From Fimenecus sp052298855 (GTDB lineage: Bacteria; Bacillota; Clostridia; Oscillospirales; Acutalibacteraceae): a DNA stretch of 64,000 nucleotides. Below, piece after piece: positions 57,442 to 64,000 of the stretch. Where the stretch lies: contig DAVZXP010000001.1 in the NCBI GenBank assembly GCA_052298855.1, forward strand, positions 248,001 through 312,000. Reading direction: 5' to 3'. Numbering within the stretch: the first letter of the stretch is position 1; the number at the start of each line of letters is the position of its first letter. The notes under the pieces were generated by a model that saw nothing but the letters and a program-made list of their open reading frames with translations, had not been told where the DNA came from and made no database searches. Position numbers and translations under genes: made by a program.

Positions 57442-58908
57442 TTAATCCAATGTCGGCAATTTTGTGTGATAATCGGTTGCGTTTTGGAATGCCTTTGCCG
57501 CACTCATTATTTCCGCCTCGCAGAACGGTTTTCCGATAAGCTGCATACCGATCGGCATACCGTCGGCGTCAAATCCGCAGGGTGCGGAGAAAGACGGAAG
57601 TCCTGCAATGTTTATCATAACCGTATAAATGTCGCCGAGGTACATTTTAAGCGGATCGGAAAGGCTTTCGCCCATTTTAAGCGCTGTTGTCGGAGCAACG
57701 GGACCTAAAATCATATCGAACTTTTCAAACGCATCGAAAAATGCGTTTTGAATAAGTTTTTTAGCTTTAAGAGCCTTGTTATAGTAAGCGTCATAATATC
57801 CCGAGGAAAGAACGAAGTTGCCGAGCATAATTCTGCGTTTAACTTCCATACCAAAGCCCCCGGAACGGCTCATAATATATCTGTCTAAAAGATTTTCGCT
57901 GTTTTTTGAAGAATAACCGTACTTGATACCGTCATATCTTGAAAGGTTTGAGCAAGCCTCTGCACAAGCGATAATGTAATATGTCGGAATTGCATACTTT
58001 GCAATCGGCATCTTGAACATTTCAACTTCTGCACCGAGTTCACGGAATTTATCGGCGGCAGCAAGGATGGAAGCCTTAACGTCCTCATTGATGCCCTCGC
58101 CGAGATAATCCTCGGGAATACCGATTTTCTTGCCCTTTATTTCTCCTCTTACAGCCTTGTCAAAATCAAACTTGTCATAGACCATAGAAGTACCGTCTTT
58201 TTCATCTTTTCCCTGAATTACGGAGAAAAGTGCGGCACAGTCGTCAACATCCTTGCCGATAGGGCCGATTTGGTCGAGCGACGAAGCGTAAGCCACAAGT
58301 CCGTAACGTGAAACAGCACCGTAAGTAGGCTTGAGTCCCGTTACACCACAGAAAGAACAAGGCTGACGGATTGAGCCACCCGTATCAGAGCCGAGCGTTA
58401 CCGGAGAGAGCTTTGCGGCAACGGCAGCCGCCGCACCGCCCGAACTTCCGCCCGGAACTTTTTCAATGTCCCATGGGTTATGGGTAACACCCGTAGCCGA
58501 GGTTTCGGTTGTGCTTCCCATAGCGAACTCGTCCATATTGAGCTTTCCGATAACAACCATACCCTCGTCATTGAGGCGGTTTATTACGGTTGCGTTGTAT
58601 GTCGGAACAAAGTTTTCGAGAATTTTTGACGAACAGGTTGTAAGAATATCCTTTGTGCAGATATTGTCCTTAACGCCAATCGGCACACCTGCAAGTCTGC
58701 CTGTGTATTTTCCGCTGTCAATACCCTGCTGAACTTCTTTTGCTCTTTTAAAAGCCTCGTTTTTACAAACGGTATTATAACAATGGAGTTTTGTATCGTA
58801 TTTGTCAATGGCGTCGAAAAAAGCATTTACGGCTTCTTCGACGGTCATTTCTTTATTTTTTATGGCAGTTGAAATTTCAAGTGCCGTCATTTCACAAATG
58901 TTTTTCAT
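57442..58908 (-). CDS. gatA: Asp-tRNA(Asn)/Glu-tRNA(Gln) amidotransferase subunit A
   Basis: A 488-residue amidase-signature enzyme that releases ammonia from glutamine for GatB. The Ser-Ser-Lys triad is visible: Lys in GVPIGVKDNICT, Ser in VTLGSDTGGSIRQPCSF and Ser in GGSSGGAAAAVAA. Start at ATG 58908 with GAGGTG upstream; the in-frame ATG at 58926 is within gatC. It trails gatC by 10 bp. Confidence 0.96.
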   Translation of the reverse strand: MKNICEMTALEISTAIKNKEMTVEEAVNAFFDAIDKYDTKLHCYNTVCKNEAFKRAKEVQQGIDSGKYTGRLAGVPIGVKDNICTKDILTTCSSKILENFVPTYNATVINRLNDEGMVVIGKLNMDEFAMGSTTETSATGVTHNPWDIEKVPGGSSGGAAAAVAAKLSPVTLGSDTGGSIRQPCSFCGVTGLKPTYGAVSRYGLVAYASSLDQIGPIGKDVDDCAALFSVIQGKDEKDGTSMVYDKFDFDKAVRGEIKGKKIGIPEDYLGEGINEDVKASILAAADKFRELGAEVEMFKMPIAKYAIPTYYIIACAEACSNLSRYDGIKYGYSSKNSENLLDRYIMSRSGGFGMEVKRRIMLGNFVLSSGYYDAYYNKALKAKKLIQNAFFDAFEKFDMILGPVAPTTALKMGESLSDPLKMYLGDIYTVMINIAGLPSFSAPCGFDADGMPIGMQLIGKPFCEAEIMSAAKAFQNATDYHTKLPTLD

Positions 58909-58918
58909 GTTCTGCACC

Positions 58919-59206
58919 TCATTCAACTGTTTTCGGAACTACAAAGCAACCGTCCTTGCTGTCGGGTGCGTTTTTGAGTATGTTTTCCGTATCCGCCTTG
59001 TTTGTTACGATGTCGTCACGCATTACGTTTGCAACGGGGAATGAGTGCGAAGCAGGCTCAATACCGTCGGTGTCAAGCTCGTTGAGCGTGTCAATGTAGG
59101 TAAGAATGTCCTGAAGATCCTTTTCGGCAGCGACCTTTTCCTCTTCGGTAAGTCTAATTCTGCCGAGCTTTTCAAGATATTCTACAAGGTTTCTGTCTAT
59201 TGTCAT
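58919..59206 (-). CDS. gatC: Asp-tRNA(Asn)/Glu-tRNA(Gln) amidotransferase subunit C
   Basis: A 95-residue protein that clamps GatA to GatB. The N-terminal helices VEYLEKLGRIRLTEEE and the DILTYIDTLNELDT stretch, then the extended DGIEPASHSFP and MRDDIVT segment, match the family; length is normal. AAGGTG-type ribosome site before the ATG; 17 bp after aspS. Confidence 0.95.
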   Translation of the reverse strand: MTIDRNLVEYLEKLGRIRLTEEEKVAAEKDLQDILTYIDTLNELDTDGIEPASHSFPVANVMRDDIVTNKADTENILKNAPDSKDGCFVVPKTVE

Positions 59207-59223
59207 TTATATCACCTTATGAG

Positions 59224-60975
59224 TTATTTTTCGGGAATCGGACGGCGAAGCTTGATGTGAACTTCACGAAGCTGCTGCTCTGTAACGGTGTTCGGTGCGC
59301 CGAGAAGCATATCCTGTGCGTTTGAATTCATCGGGAAAGCGATGATTTCACGGATGTTTTCTTCGTCTTTAAGAAGCATTATCATTCTGTCAACACCGGG
59401 TGCCATACCTGCGTGAGGCGGAGCACCGTAGTGGAACGCCCTAAACAAAGCGCCGAAACGCTTGGCAACCTCGTCCTCCGAGTAGCCTGCAAGTTCAAAT
59501 GCTTTAATCATTATATCGGGGCGGTGGTTACGAACTGCACCCGAAGAAAGTTCAACGCCGTTGCAGACAATATCGTACTGATAAGCCTTGATTGTAAGCG
59601 GATCCTGATTGAGAAGTGCGTCCATACCGCCCTGAGGCATTGAGAACGGGTTGTGAGTAAAGTCGAGTTTACCCTCGTCGTTCTTCTCATACATCGGGAA
59701 GTCTGTAATGAAGCACATATCAAATCTGTTCTTATCGATTATATCAAGACGCTCGCCGAGAGCTGTTCTGATTTGACCTGCAAGGGTATTAACAATCTTG
59801 ATATTGTCACAGATAAAGAACAATGTATCATCTGTTTTAAGATTGAGCATTGAGGTAAGCTCTGCTTTCTTTTCGGGTGTCAGGAACTTGTCAATCGGAC
59901 CCTTAAAGGAGCCGTCCTCAAGAACTGTGAGGTAGCCGAGGCCTTTCATACCTATATCAAGAGCGTAAGCAAGGAGCTTTTCAAAGAAGCCTTTTGAGCA
60001 TTTGCCGCAGGGAGCAACAATTCCTCTTACGGGTTTGCCTTGGAATGCTTTGAACTCAACATCCGAGAAGAAGTCGGTCAAATCGTTGATAACAAGCGGA
60101 TTTCTGAGGTCGGGCTTGTCTGTACCGTACTTGAGCATAGCCTCTTCAAACGGAATTTTAACGAACGGTGCGGGGGAAACAGTCTTTCCGCCGCCGAATT
60201 TTGTAAATGTATCATAGAGAACTTCTTCTGCAACCGCAAAAACATCTTCCTGTGTTGCAAAAGCCATCTCAAAGTCAAGCTGATAGAACTCGCCGGGAGA
60301 ACGGTCTGCTCTTGCGTCCTCATCTCTGAAGCAGGGAGCTATCTGGAAATACTTGTCGAAGCCCGAAACCATAAGCAGCTGCTTGAACTGTTGCGGAGCC
60401 TGAGGCAAAGCATAGAATTTGCCCTCGTGCTTTCTTGAGGGGATGATATAGTCTCTTGCACCCTCGGGAGATGAGCAGGTAAGAATGGGCGTGTTTATCT
60501 CGGGGAAGCCCATACTCTCCATTTTTCTGCGAAGAAAGCTGACGACCTCCGAACGGAAAAGTATATTGTCATGCATCTTTTTGTTTCTCAAATCAAGGAA
60601 ACGGTAGGTAAGACGGGAATCCTCTCTCGTATTAACCGAGTCCTCAATTTCAAACGGAAGAGCCTCCGAGCAGGTGCCGAGAATTTCAAGCTCCGATACC
60701 TTTATTTCAAGCTCGCCCGTGGGGATTTTTTTGTTTACGGTGTCCTCATCTCTTTTAACAACCTTGCCGGTAACGGATATAACAGACTCCTTGTGCACGC
60801 CTTGCATAAGGGAGTCGTCGTTTACGACAACTTGAGTAATTCCGTATTGATCTCGCAAATCAATGAAAATAACTCCGCCGTGATCTCGAACGGTGTCAAC
60901 CCAACCTGCGAGGCTGACTGTTTTTTCAAGGTCAGCGAGAGTTAATTCGTTACAATTATGCGTTCTGTAAGCCAT
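59224..60975 (-). CDS. aspS: Aspartyl-tRNA synthetase, bacterial type
   Basis: A 583-residue class IIb synthetase: OB-fold anticodon domain (1-105, SLAGWVDTVRDHGGVIFIDLRDQYG), catalytic core with FRDEDARADRSPGEFYQLDFEM and the final GMAPGVDRMIMLL, and the bacterial GAD insertion (about 290-410). Its operon with gatCAB suggests it is non-discriminating, making Asp-tRNA(Asn) for amidation to Asn-tRNA; sequence cannot settle this by eye. First gene of the run. Confidence 0.95.
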   Translation of the reverse strand: MAYRTHNCNELTLADLEKTVSLAGWVDTVRDHGGVIFIDLRDQYGITQVVVNDDSLMQGVHKESVISVTGKVVKRDEDTVNKKIPTGELEIKVSELEILGTCSEALPFEIEDSVNTREDSRLTYRFLDLRNKKMHDNILFRSEVVSFLRRKMESMGFPEINTPILTCSSPEGARDYIIPSRKHEGKFYALPQAPQQFKQLLMVSGFDKYFQIAPCFRDEDARADRSPGEFYQLDFEMAFATQEDVFAVAEEVLYDTFTKFGGGKTVSPAPFVKIPFEEAMLKYGTDKPDLRNPLVINDLTDFFSDVEFKAFQGKPVRGIVAPCGKCSKGFFEKLLAYALDIGMKGLGYLTVLEDGSFKGPIDKFLTPEKKAELTSMLNLKTDDTLFFICDNIKIVNTLAGQIRTALGERLDIIDKNRFDMCFITDFPMYEKNDEGKLDFTHNPFSMPQGGMDALLNQDPLTIKAYQYDIVCNGVELSSGAVRNHRPDIMIKAFELAGYSEDEVAKRFGALFRAFHYGAPPHAGMAPGVDRMIMLLKDEENIREIIAFPMNSNAQDMLLGAPNTVTEQQLREVHIKLRRPIPEK

Positions 60976-61116
60976 TTAACACATTCCTTCCGATAAATCG
61001 GCACTTGCCGAAAATTATATTTTACCTAATTATACAGTTGATTATTATAACACAAGAATTCAATTTTGTATAGTGTTTTATAAGATATAATACCTATAAA
61101 TAACGTAAAAATTTGA
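60976..61116. other. Divergent AT-rich spacer between aspS and the propeller lipoprotein
   Basis: No gene is visible. It holds TATA-rich promoter-like sequence for aspS on the minus strand (a TATAAT near 61023-61028 region, no clear -35) and leads to the plus-strand promoter at 61117-61145. No T-box leader features were recognised upstream of aspS. Confidence 0.4.
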
Positions 61117-61145
61117 TTGAATTCAGCGTGTAATTATGGTAAAAT
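61117..61145 (+). promoter_or_regulatory. Promoter of the propeller lipoprotein gene
   Basis: TTGAAT (61117-61122), 17-base spacer, TAAAAT (61140-61145), 44 bases before the ATG at 61190. Confidence 0.65.
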
Positions 61146-61189
61146 AAATGATGTGTAAATATTCAGGCGCAAAATCGGAGGTTCGGCTT

Positions 61190-62998
61190 ATGAAAGCAAA
61201 CAAAAAAATCGTTATGTCGGCTATTGCTCTCACTATGGCGGTGTTGGTTATAGTTTCTGCTTGCAAGAGGAATAACAATCCCGGTCAGGCTGTTGTCGTA
61301 ACGGATGAATACGGAAATCCCGTCACAAACGAAAACGGAGAGGTTCTTACAACCATTGTCTATTCCGAGACGGTTGTTGTTACCGATAGAAACGGCGTTC
61401 CGATAACCGATGAAAACGGTGAGGCCATTACCGTTGTGCTTGAAACTGAAATCGTCGAGGTCACAAATGCCAACGGCGAGAAGGTTTATGATGAAAACGG
61501 TGAGGTCAAAACCTCTGTAATATATCATCCGAAGGACGTTGAAATTCCCGTTACGGACAAGGACGGAAACGTTGTGACGGATAAAAACGGAAAGGTGAGC
61601 CATACGGTCATTACCGTTCCCGCTCCGAACGAGCCTATAATCACAACGCTTGTTCAGACGGACGCAAACGGAAATACGGTTTACGATAAGGACGGAAACC
61701 CCGTAACCTATACAAGAAAATACACGACCTCCGTTGTAACGCCGGGCAGCAACAGCTCAAACTGGGGCGCAACCTTCAGCGGCAGCAAGAGCGACGCTTG
61801 TAATGCGGTTGCTCCGACCTCTGACGGCGGATACGTTTCACTTGTTCAGACGAACTCCTCCGACGGCTCGTTTGCGGGACTTGCTTCGGGCTCGGCAGTT
61901 CCTTATATGGTCCTTATGAAATTTGACAGCTCGGGTATTCTCAAATGGCGCAAGGCGATAACAAGCGACGGCGCATTGTCGTTGAGAAGTCTTGATACCG
62001 ACGCTTCGGGGAATATCATTGCGGCAGGCTATTCCAACGCAACAAATCTCGGCTCAACTCATTACGGCGAGTATGATGCGGTTATATATAAGTTTAACTC
62101 CTCGGGCGATGTGCAATGGGTACAGTCTTACGGCGGAAGCTTGGTTGATTTCTTTAATGATGTAAGTGTTTGTGCAGACGGCAGTATCGTTGCTGCGGGC
62201 GGAGTAGGCTCAAGTGACGGTGCGGCAGCTCCGTTAGGTATTGCTTCGGGTAAGGGTGCGGCACTTGTTGCTAAGTACGACGCATCGGGCAACTTGATTT
62301 TTGCAAAAGGACTCGGTTCAATAGGCGATTCATTTAATGATGTTGATACTGACCAAAACGGAAATATTTATGCCGTCGGCAACTTCTCTTCGAGCGATTC
62401 TTCAAGAGCATTTGACGGATATGGAAAATCAGATGCGGCTATCGTAAGATTTGACGGTAACGGAAGTATTTCGTGGGTTCGTCAGTTTGGCGGAAGCGGA
62501 ATCGACAACGCAAATTCAGTTGCGGCTGTATCGGACGGCTGTGTTGTTGTAGGACGCTCAAATTCAAAGGATAACTCCTTTGCAAGTCTCGGCAATCAGG
62601 GCGGGTATGACGCTTATGCAGTTAAATATTCTTCATCGGGCAGCATAGTATGGCAGACTCCGTTCAGAGGCTATCAGGACGACACATTCACATCTATCGC
62701 ACCTGCATCGGACGGCTCGTTTGTGGTTTGCGGTTACTCGGCTTCTAACAACAGAGACTTAAAAACCGTCGGTAATAAGGGCGGAACGGACGGCATTATC
62801 GTAACGCTCGGTGCGACGGGTCAAATTACATCGGTTGAGGGCTACGGCGGCTCGAGGGACGATAAGTTTGAAAACGTTTGTGTACTTTCAAACGGCAAAT
62901 ATATTGCGTGCGGTTCAACTCTTTCGGCAGACGGTGACCTTGTAGGCTCGAAATCCGACGGAAAGAATACTGCAGGTATGATGGCGAAATTTAAGTAA
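61190..62998 (+). CDS. Lipoprotein with Asn-Gly repeats and a C-terminal beta-propeller-like domain
   Basis: A 602-residue exported lipoprotein. Signal sequence with lipobox VSAC (Cys25); about five tandem repeats of roughly 32 residues (about 35-185), each of the form VTDxxGNxVxDxxGE followed by a Val/Thr strand; then about eight repeated units of 45-50 residues (about 200-602) with APTSDGGYV, AVIYKFNSSGDVQW, GNIYAVG and similar strands, typical of SBBP/quinoprotein-type beta-propellers. The first part looks like a stalk that lifts the propeller off the membrane. ATG 61190 has GGAGG nine bases upstream; the longer frame from 61148 lacks a ribosome site. Confidence 0.85.
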   Translation: MKANKKIVMSAIALTMAVLVIVSACKRNNNPGQAVVVTDEYGNPVTNENGEVLTTIVYSETVVVTDRNGVPITDENGEAITVVLETEIVEVTNANGEKVYDENGEVKTSVIYHPKDVEIPVTDKDGNVVTDKNGKVSHTVITVPAPNEPIITTLVQTDANGNTVYDKDGNPVTYTRKYTTSVVTPGSNSSNWGATFSGSKSDACNAVAPTSDGGYVSLVQTNSSDGSFAGLASGSAVPYMVLMKFDSSGILKWRKAITSDGALSLRSLDTDASGNIIAAGYSNATNLGSTHYGEYDAVIYKFNSSGDVQWVQSYGGSLVDFFNDVSVCADGSIVAAGGVGSSDGAAAPLGIASGKGAALVAKYDASGNLIFAKGLGSIGDSFNDVDTDQNGNIYAVGNFSSSDSSRAFDGYGKSDAAIVRFDGNGSISWVRQFGGSGIDNANSVAAVSDGCVVVGRSNSKDNSFASLGNQGGYDAYAVKYSSSGSIVWQTPFRGYQDDTFTSIAPASDGSFVVCGYSASNNRDLKTVGNKGGTDGIIVTLGATGQITSVEGYGGSRDDKFENVCVLSNGKYIACGSTLSADGDLVGSKSDGKNTAGMMAKFK

Positions 62999-63011
62999 AG
63001 GAAGCTGACTG

Positions 63012-63743
63012 ATGAACGAAAGATTTGAATCGGGATATTTACCCGTTTCACATAAAATACTTTGGGTGGTTTTGAGAGTCGGCTTGCTCGCTTGGGGAAC
63101 TTACGGACTTTTTCACGGTTCCGTTGTTGAATTTCTTGAGGCGATATTTGCAATTATCTTCACACATTTGTGGGACTTTTTTCAGATATTCGGCGGCTTC
63201 TCTTTTATAACAAGAGTAGACTATCTTTCTCAAACAATGCTGAATTTATTTATATTTATCGGCGTTGTTGTGGGCTCTACACTTAATAACAGAACTGCAT
63301 TTTCCAACTTCGACATAGTAACGCACTTTTTCGCAGGCTTTATCTCGGCTTGGTTTGCCTATGACTTTGCCTGCACGGTTCAAGGCACTAAAAGGAGACT
63401 TTCTCCGGCTCTTGCGGCGTTGTTTGCGATAGGCTTTGCGTGCTTTATTTCTGTCGGCTGGGAAACCTACGAGTTTACAATGGATAGAATTTACGGGCTT
63501 ACTCTTCAGCGCACGGCTCCCATGACCGACAGCGGTTTGACCGACACTATGATTGATGAGATTATACAGGCGTCGGGCGGACTTATAGGAATGTTTTCGG
63601 TTGCGTTTGTTAAGAACGGAAAAATCGGCAGGAACAGAAGAATGTACGCTAAAAAAGCAAAAATGGCAGAGGAAAGAGAGCTCCTCAAAGAGCAACTGCT
63701 CAAAGAGTATTTGAATGAGCAGAAAAATAATCCTCGCAGTTGA
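63012..63743 (+). CDS. Polytopic membrane protein resembling DUF2238/YjdF
   Basis: A 243-residue membrane protein with about five hydrophobic segments. FSNFDIVTHFFAGFISAW (about 97-114) and GWETYEFTMDRIYG (about 148-161), then TDTMIDEIIQASGGLIG, follow the pattern Asp-His-Gly / Trp-Glu / Asp-Thr-x-x-Asp known for DUF2238 (YjdF) proteins, whose role is unknown. The C-terminus is a charged cytosolic helix. It begins 13 bp after the lipoprotein gene, so probably cotranscribed with it. Confidence 0.65.
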   Translation: MNERFESGYLPVSHKILWVVLRVGLLAWGTYGLFHGSVVEFLEAIFAIIFTHLWDFFQIFGGFSFITRVDYLSQTMLNLFIFIGVVVGSTLNNRTAFSNFDIVTHFFAGFISAWFAYDFACTVQGTKRRLSPALAALFAIGFACFISVGWETYEFTMDRIYGLTLQRTAPMTDSGLTDTMIDEIIQASGGLIGMFSVAFVKNGKIGRNRRMYAKKAKMAEERELLKEQLLKEYLNEQKNNPRS

Positions 63744-63770
63744 GATGTGTAAAATTAAGGCGGTGGAAAT

Positions 63771-64000
63771 GTGAAAAAAAGGATAACGGTGCTGATAATG
63801 TCGGCAATTATGCTTTTGACATTATGCTCTTGCGGTAAAAATGCAAGTGTGCGTGTCAATTCCGCTAAAATCGGAAAGGGCGTTTATGCGTATTTTACCG
63901 ACCTCGCAAAAAGAGAGTGTGAGAAGAGCGGCGAAACCGACGTGACGGCTCTTGCAAATAAGATGCTTATAAGATATGTTACGGTAAATTCCGAATTTGC
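63771..64000 (+). CDS. N-terminus of a lipoprotein (partial, runs off the window)
   Basis: A GTG start at 63771 with GGTGG upstream opens a frame to the end of the window (76 codons). Signal sequence with lipobox TLCSC (Cys21), then VRVNSAKIGKGVYAYFTDLA and a helical region ending VTVNSEF. The short KIGKGVYAYF stretch followed by a helix could be the start of a SurA/PrsA-like foldase, but too little is visible to be sure. It lies 27 bp after the DUF2238-like gene. Confidence 0.7.
   Translation, partial: MKKRITVLIMSAIMLLTLCSCGKNASVRVNSAKIGKGVYAYFTDLAKRECEKSGETDVTALANKMLIRYVTVNSEF

Noticed and set aside
60976..61120. A T-box leader in front of aspS
   Set aside because: No specifier stem, no T-box consensus and no terminator/antiterminator pair is visible in the short spacer.
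1..64000. tRNA genes, rRNA genes, insertion sequences, prophage genes and integrase sites
   Set aside because: I looked in the intergenic gaps for cloverleaf sequences, transposase motifs and terminal repeats and saw none that I could support.

Overview
The window reads as a chromosomal segment of a low-to-moderate GC Firmicute of class Clostridia, most like an uncultured gut Oscillospirales/Ruminococcaceae-type anaerobe. The reasons are the strong AGGAGG-type ribosome sites, TTGACA-N17-TATAAT promoters, YqeG/M24 peptidase/EF-P order, a CD1247-type protein, a GGGtGRT-type protein end, a dockerin-bearing secreted protein, GatCAB beside AspRS, and an archaeal/eukaryal-type ProRS. No rRNA, tRNA, prophage, transposase or CRISPR array was seen. 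Most of the sequence is ordinary chromosomal coding DNA in tightly packed operons with clear intrinsic terminators.

Layout. 1-3163: end of a GGGtGRT-like gene, then a minus-strand run of GDPD, WalJ-like hydrolase, RlmH, a PIN-like nuclease and a small protein. 3297-12697: one operon from a perfect promoter to a strong terminator, holding a D-aspartate-ligase-like ATP-grasp enzyme, aspartate racemase, asparagine synthase, a GlmU with a degraded N-terminal signature, Pth and Mfd. 12879-16053: rpsU, YqeG, M24 peptidase, EF-P and an acidic zinc-ribbon protein. 16052-21675: polysaccharide deacetylase, TrkA/TrkH, AraC regulator, YjjG-type phosphatase and a 40-residue gene too short for usual calling. 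21992-26912: minus-strand YerB lipoprotein, EF-G-like GTPase, and a transglutaminase-dockerin protein. 27044-31832: overlapping MurL and MurD2, a zinc-ligand-less M14-like protein, NUDIX hydrolase and Maf. 31882-33880: small secreted protein, Mor-type regulator and a zinc-ribbon membrane protein. 33981-42785: hydroxyacid dehydrogenase, VTT membrane protein, galactokinase family, two M42 peptidases, GNAT, methionine-gamma-lyase family, phosphohexomutase. 42838-48985: AcpP, ProS, lipoprotein, ProB/ProA, membrane protein, Rpe. 49072-55888: an RnfD-E-A-like membrane trio, a glycoside-hydrolase-like protein, then a manganese riboswitch controlling a P-type ATPase. 55999-60975: minus-strand aspS-gatC-gatA-gatB. 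61190-64000: repeat/beta-propeller lipoprotein, membrane protein and the start of a third lipoprotein.

Two themes stand out. First, cell-wall chemistry: MurL/MurD2 points to D-glutamate being made on the nucleotide precursor rather than by a free racemase, and the ATP-grasp/racemase/asparagine-synthase trio is the set expected for a D-Asp/D-isoAsn cross-bridge; a pseudo-M14 peptidase lies beside the MurL pair. Second, the Rnf-like trio (49072-51843) keeps the RnfD, RnfE and RnfA folds but has lost every recognisable cofactor site: the FMN-attachment threonine motif in D and the iron-sulfur cysteines of E and A. No rnfB, C or G lies in the window. This is the best candidate here for an undescribed system.
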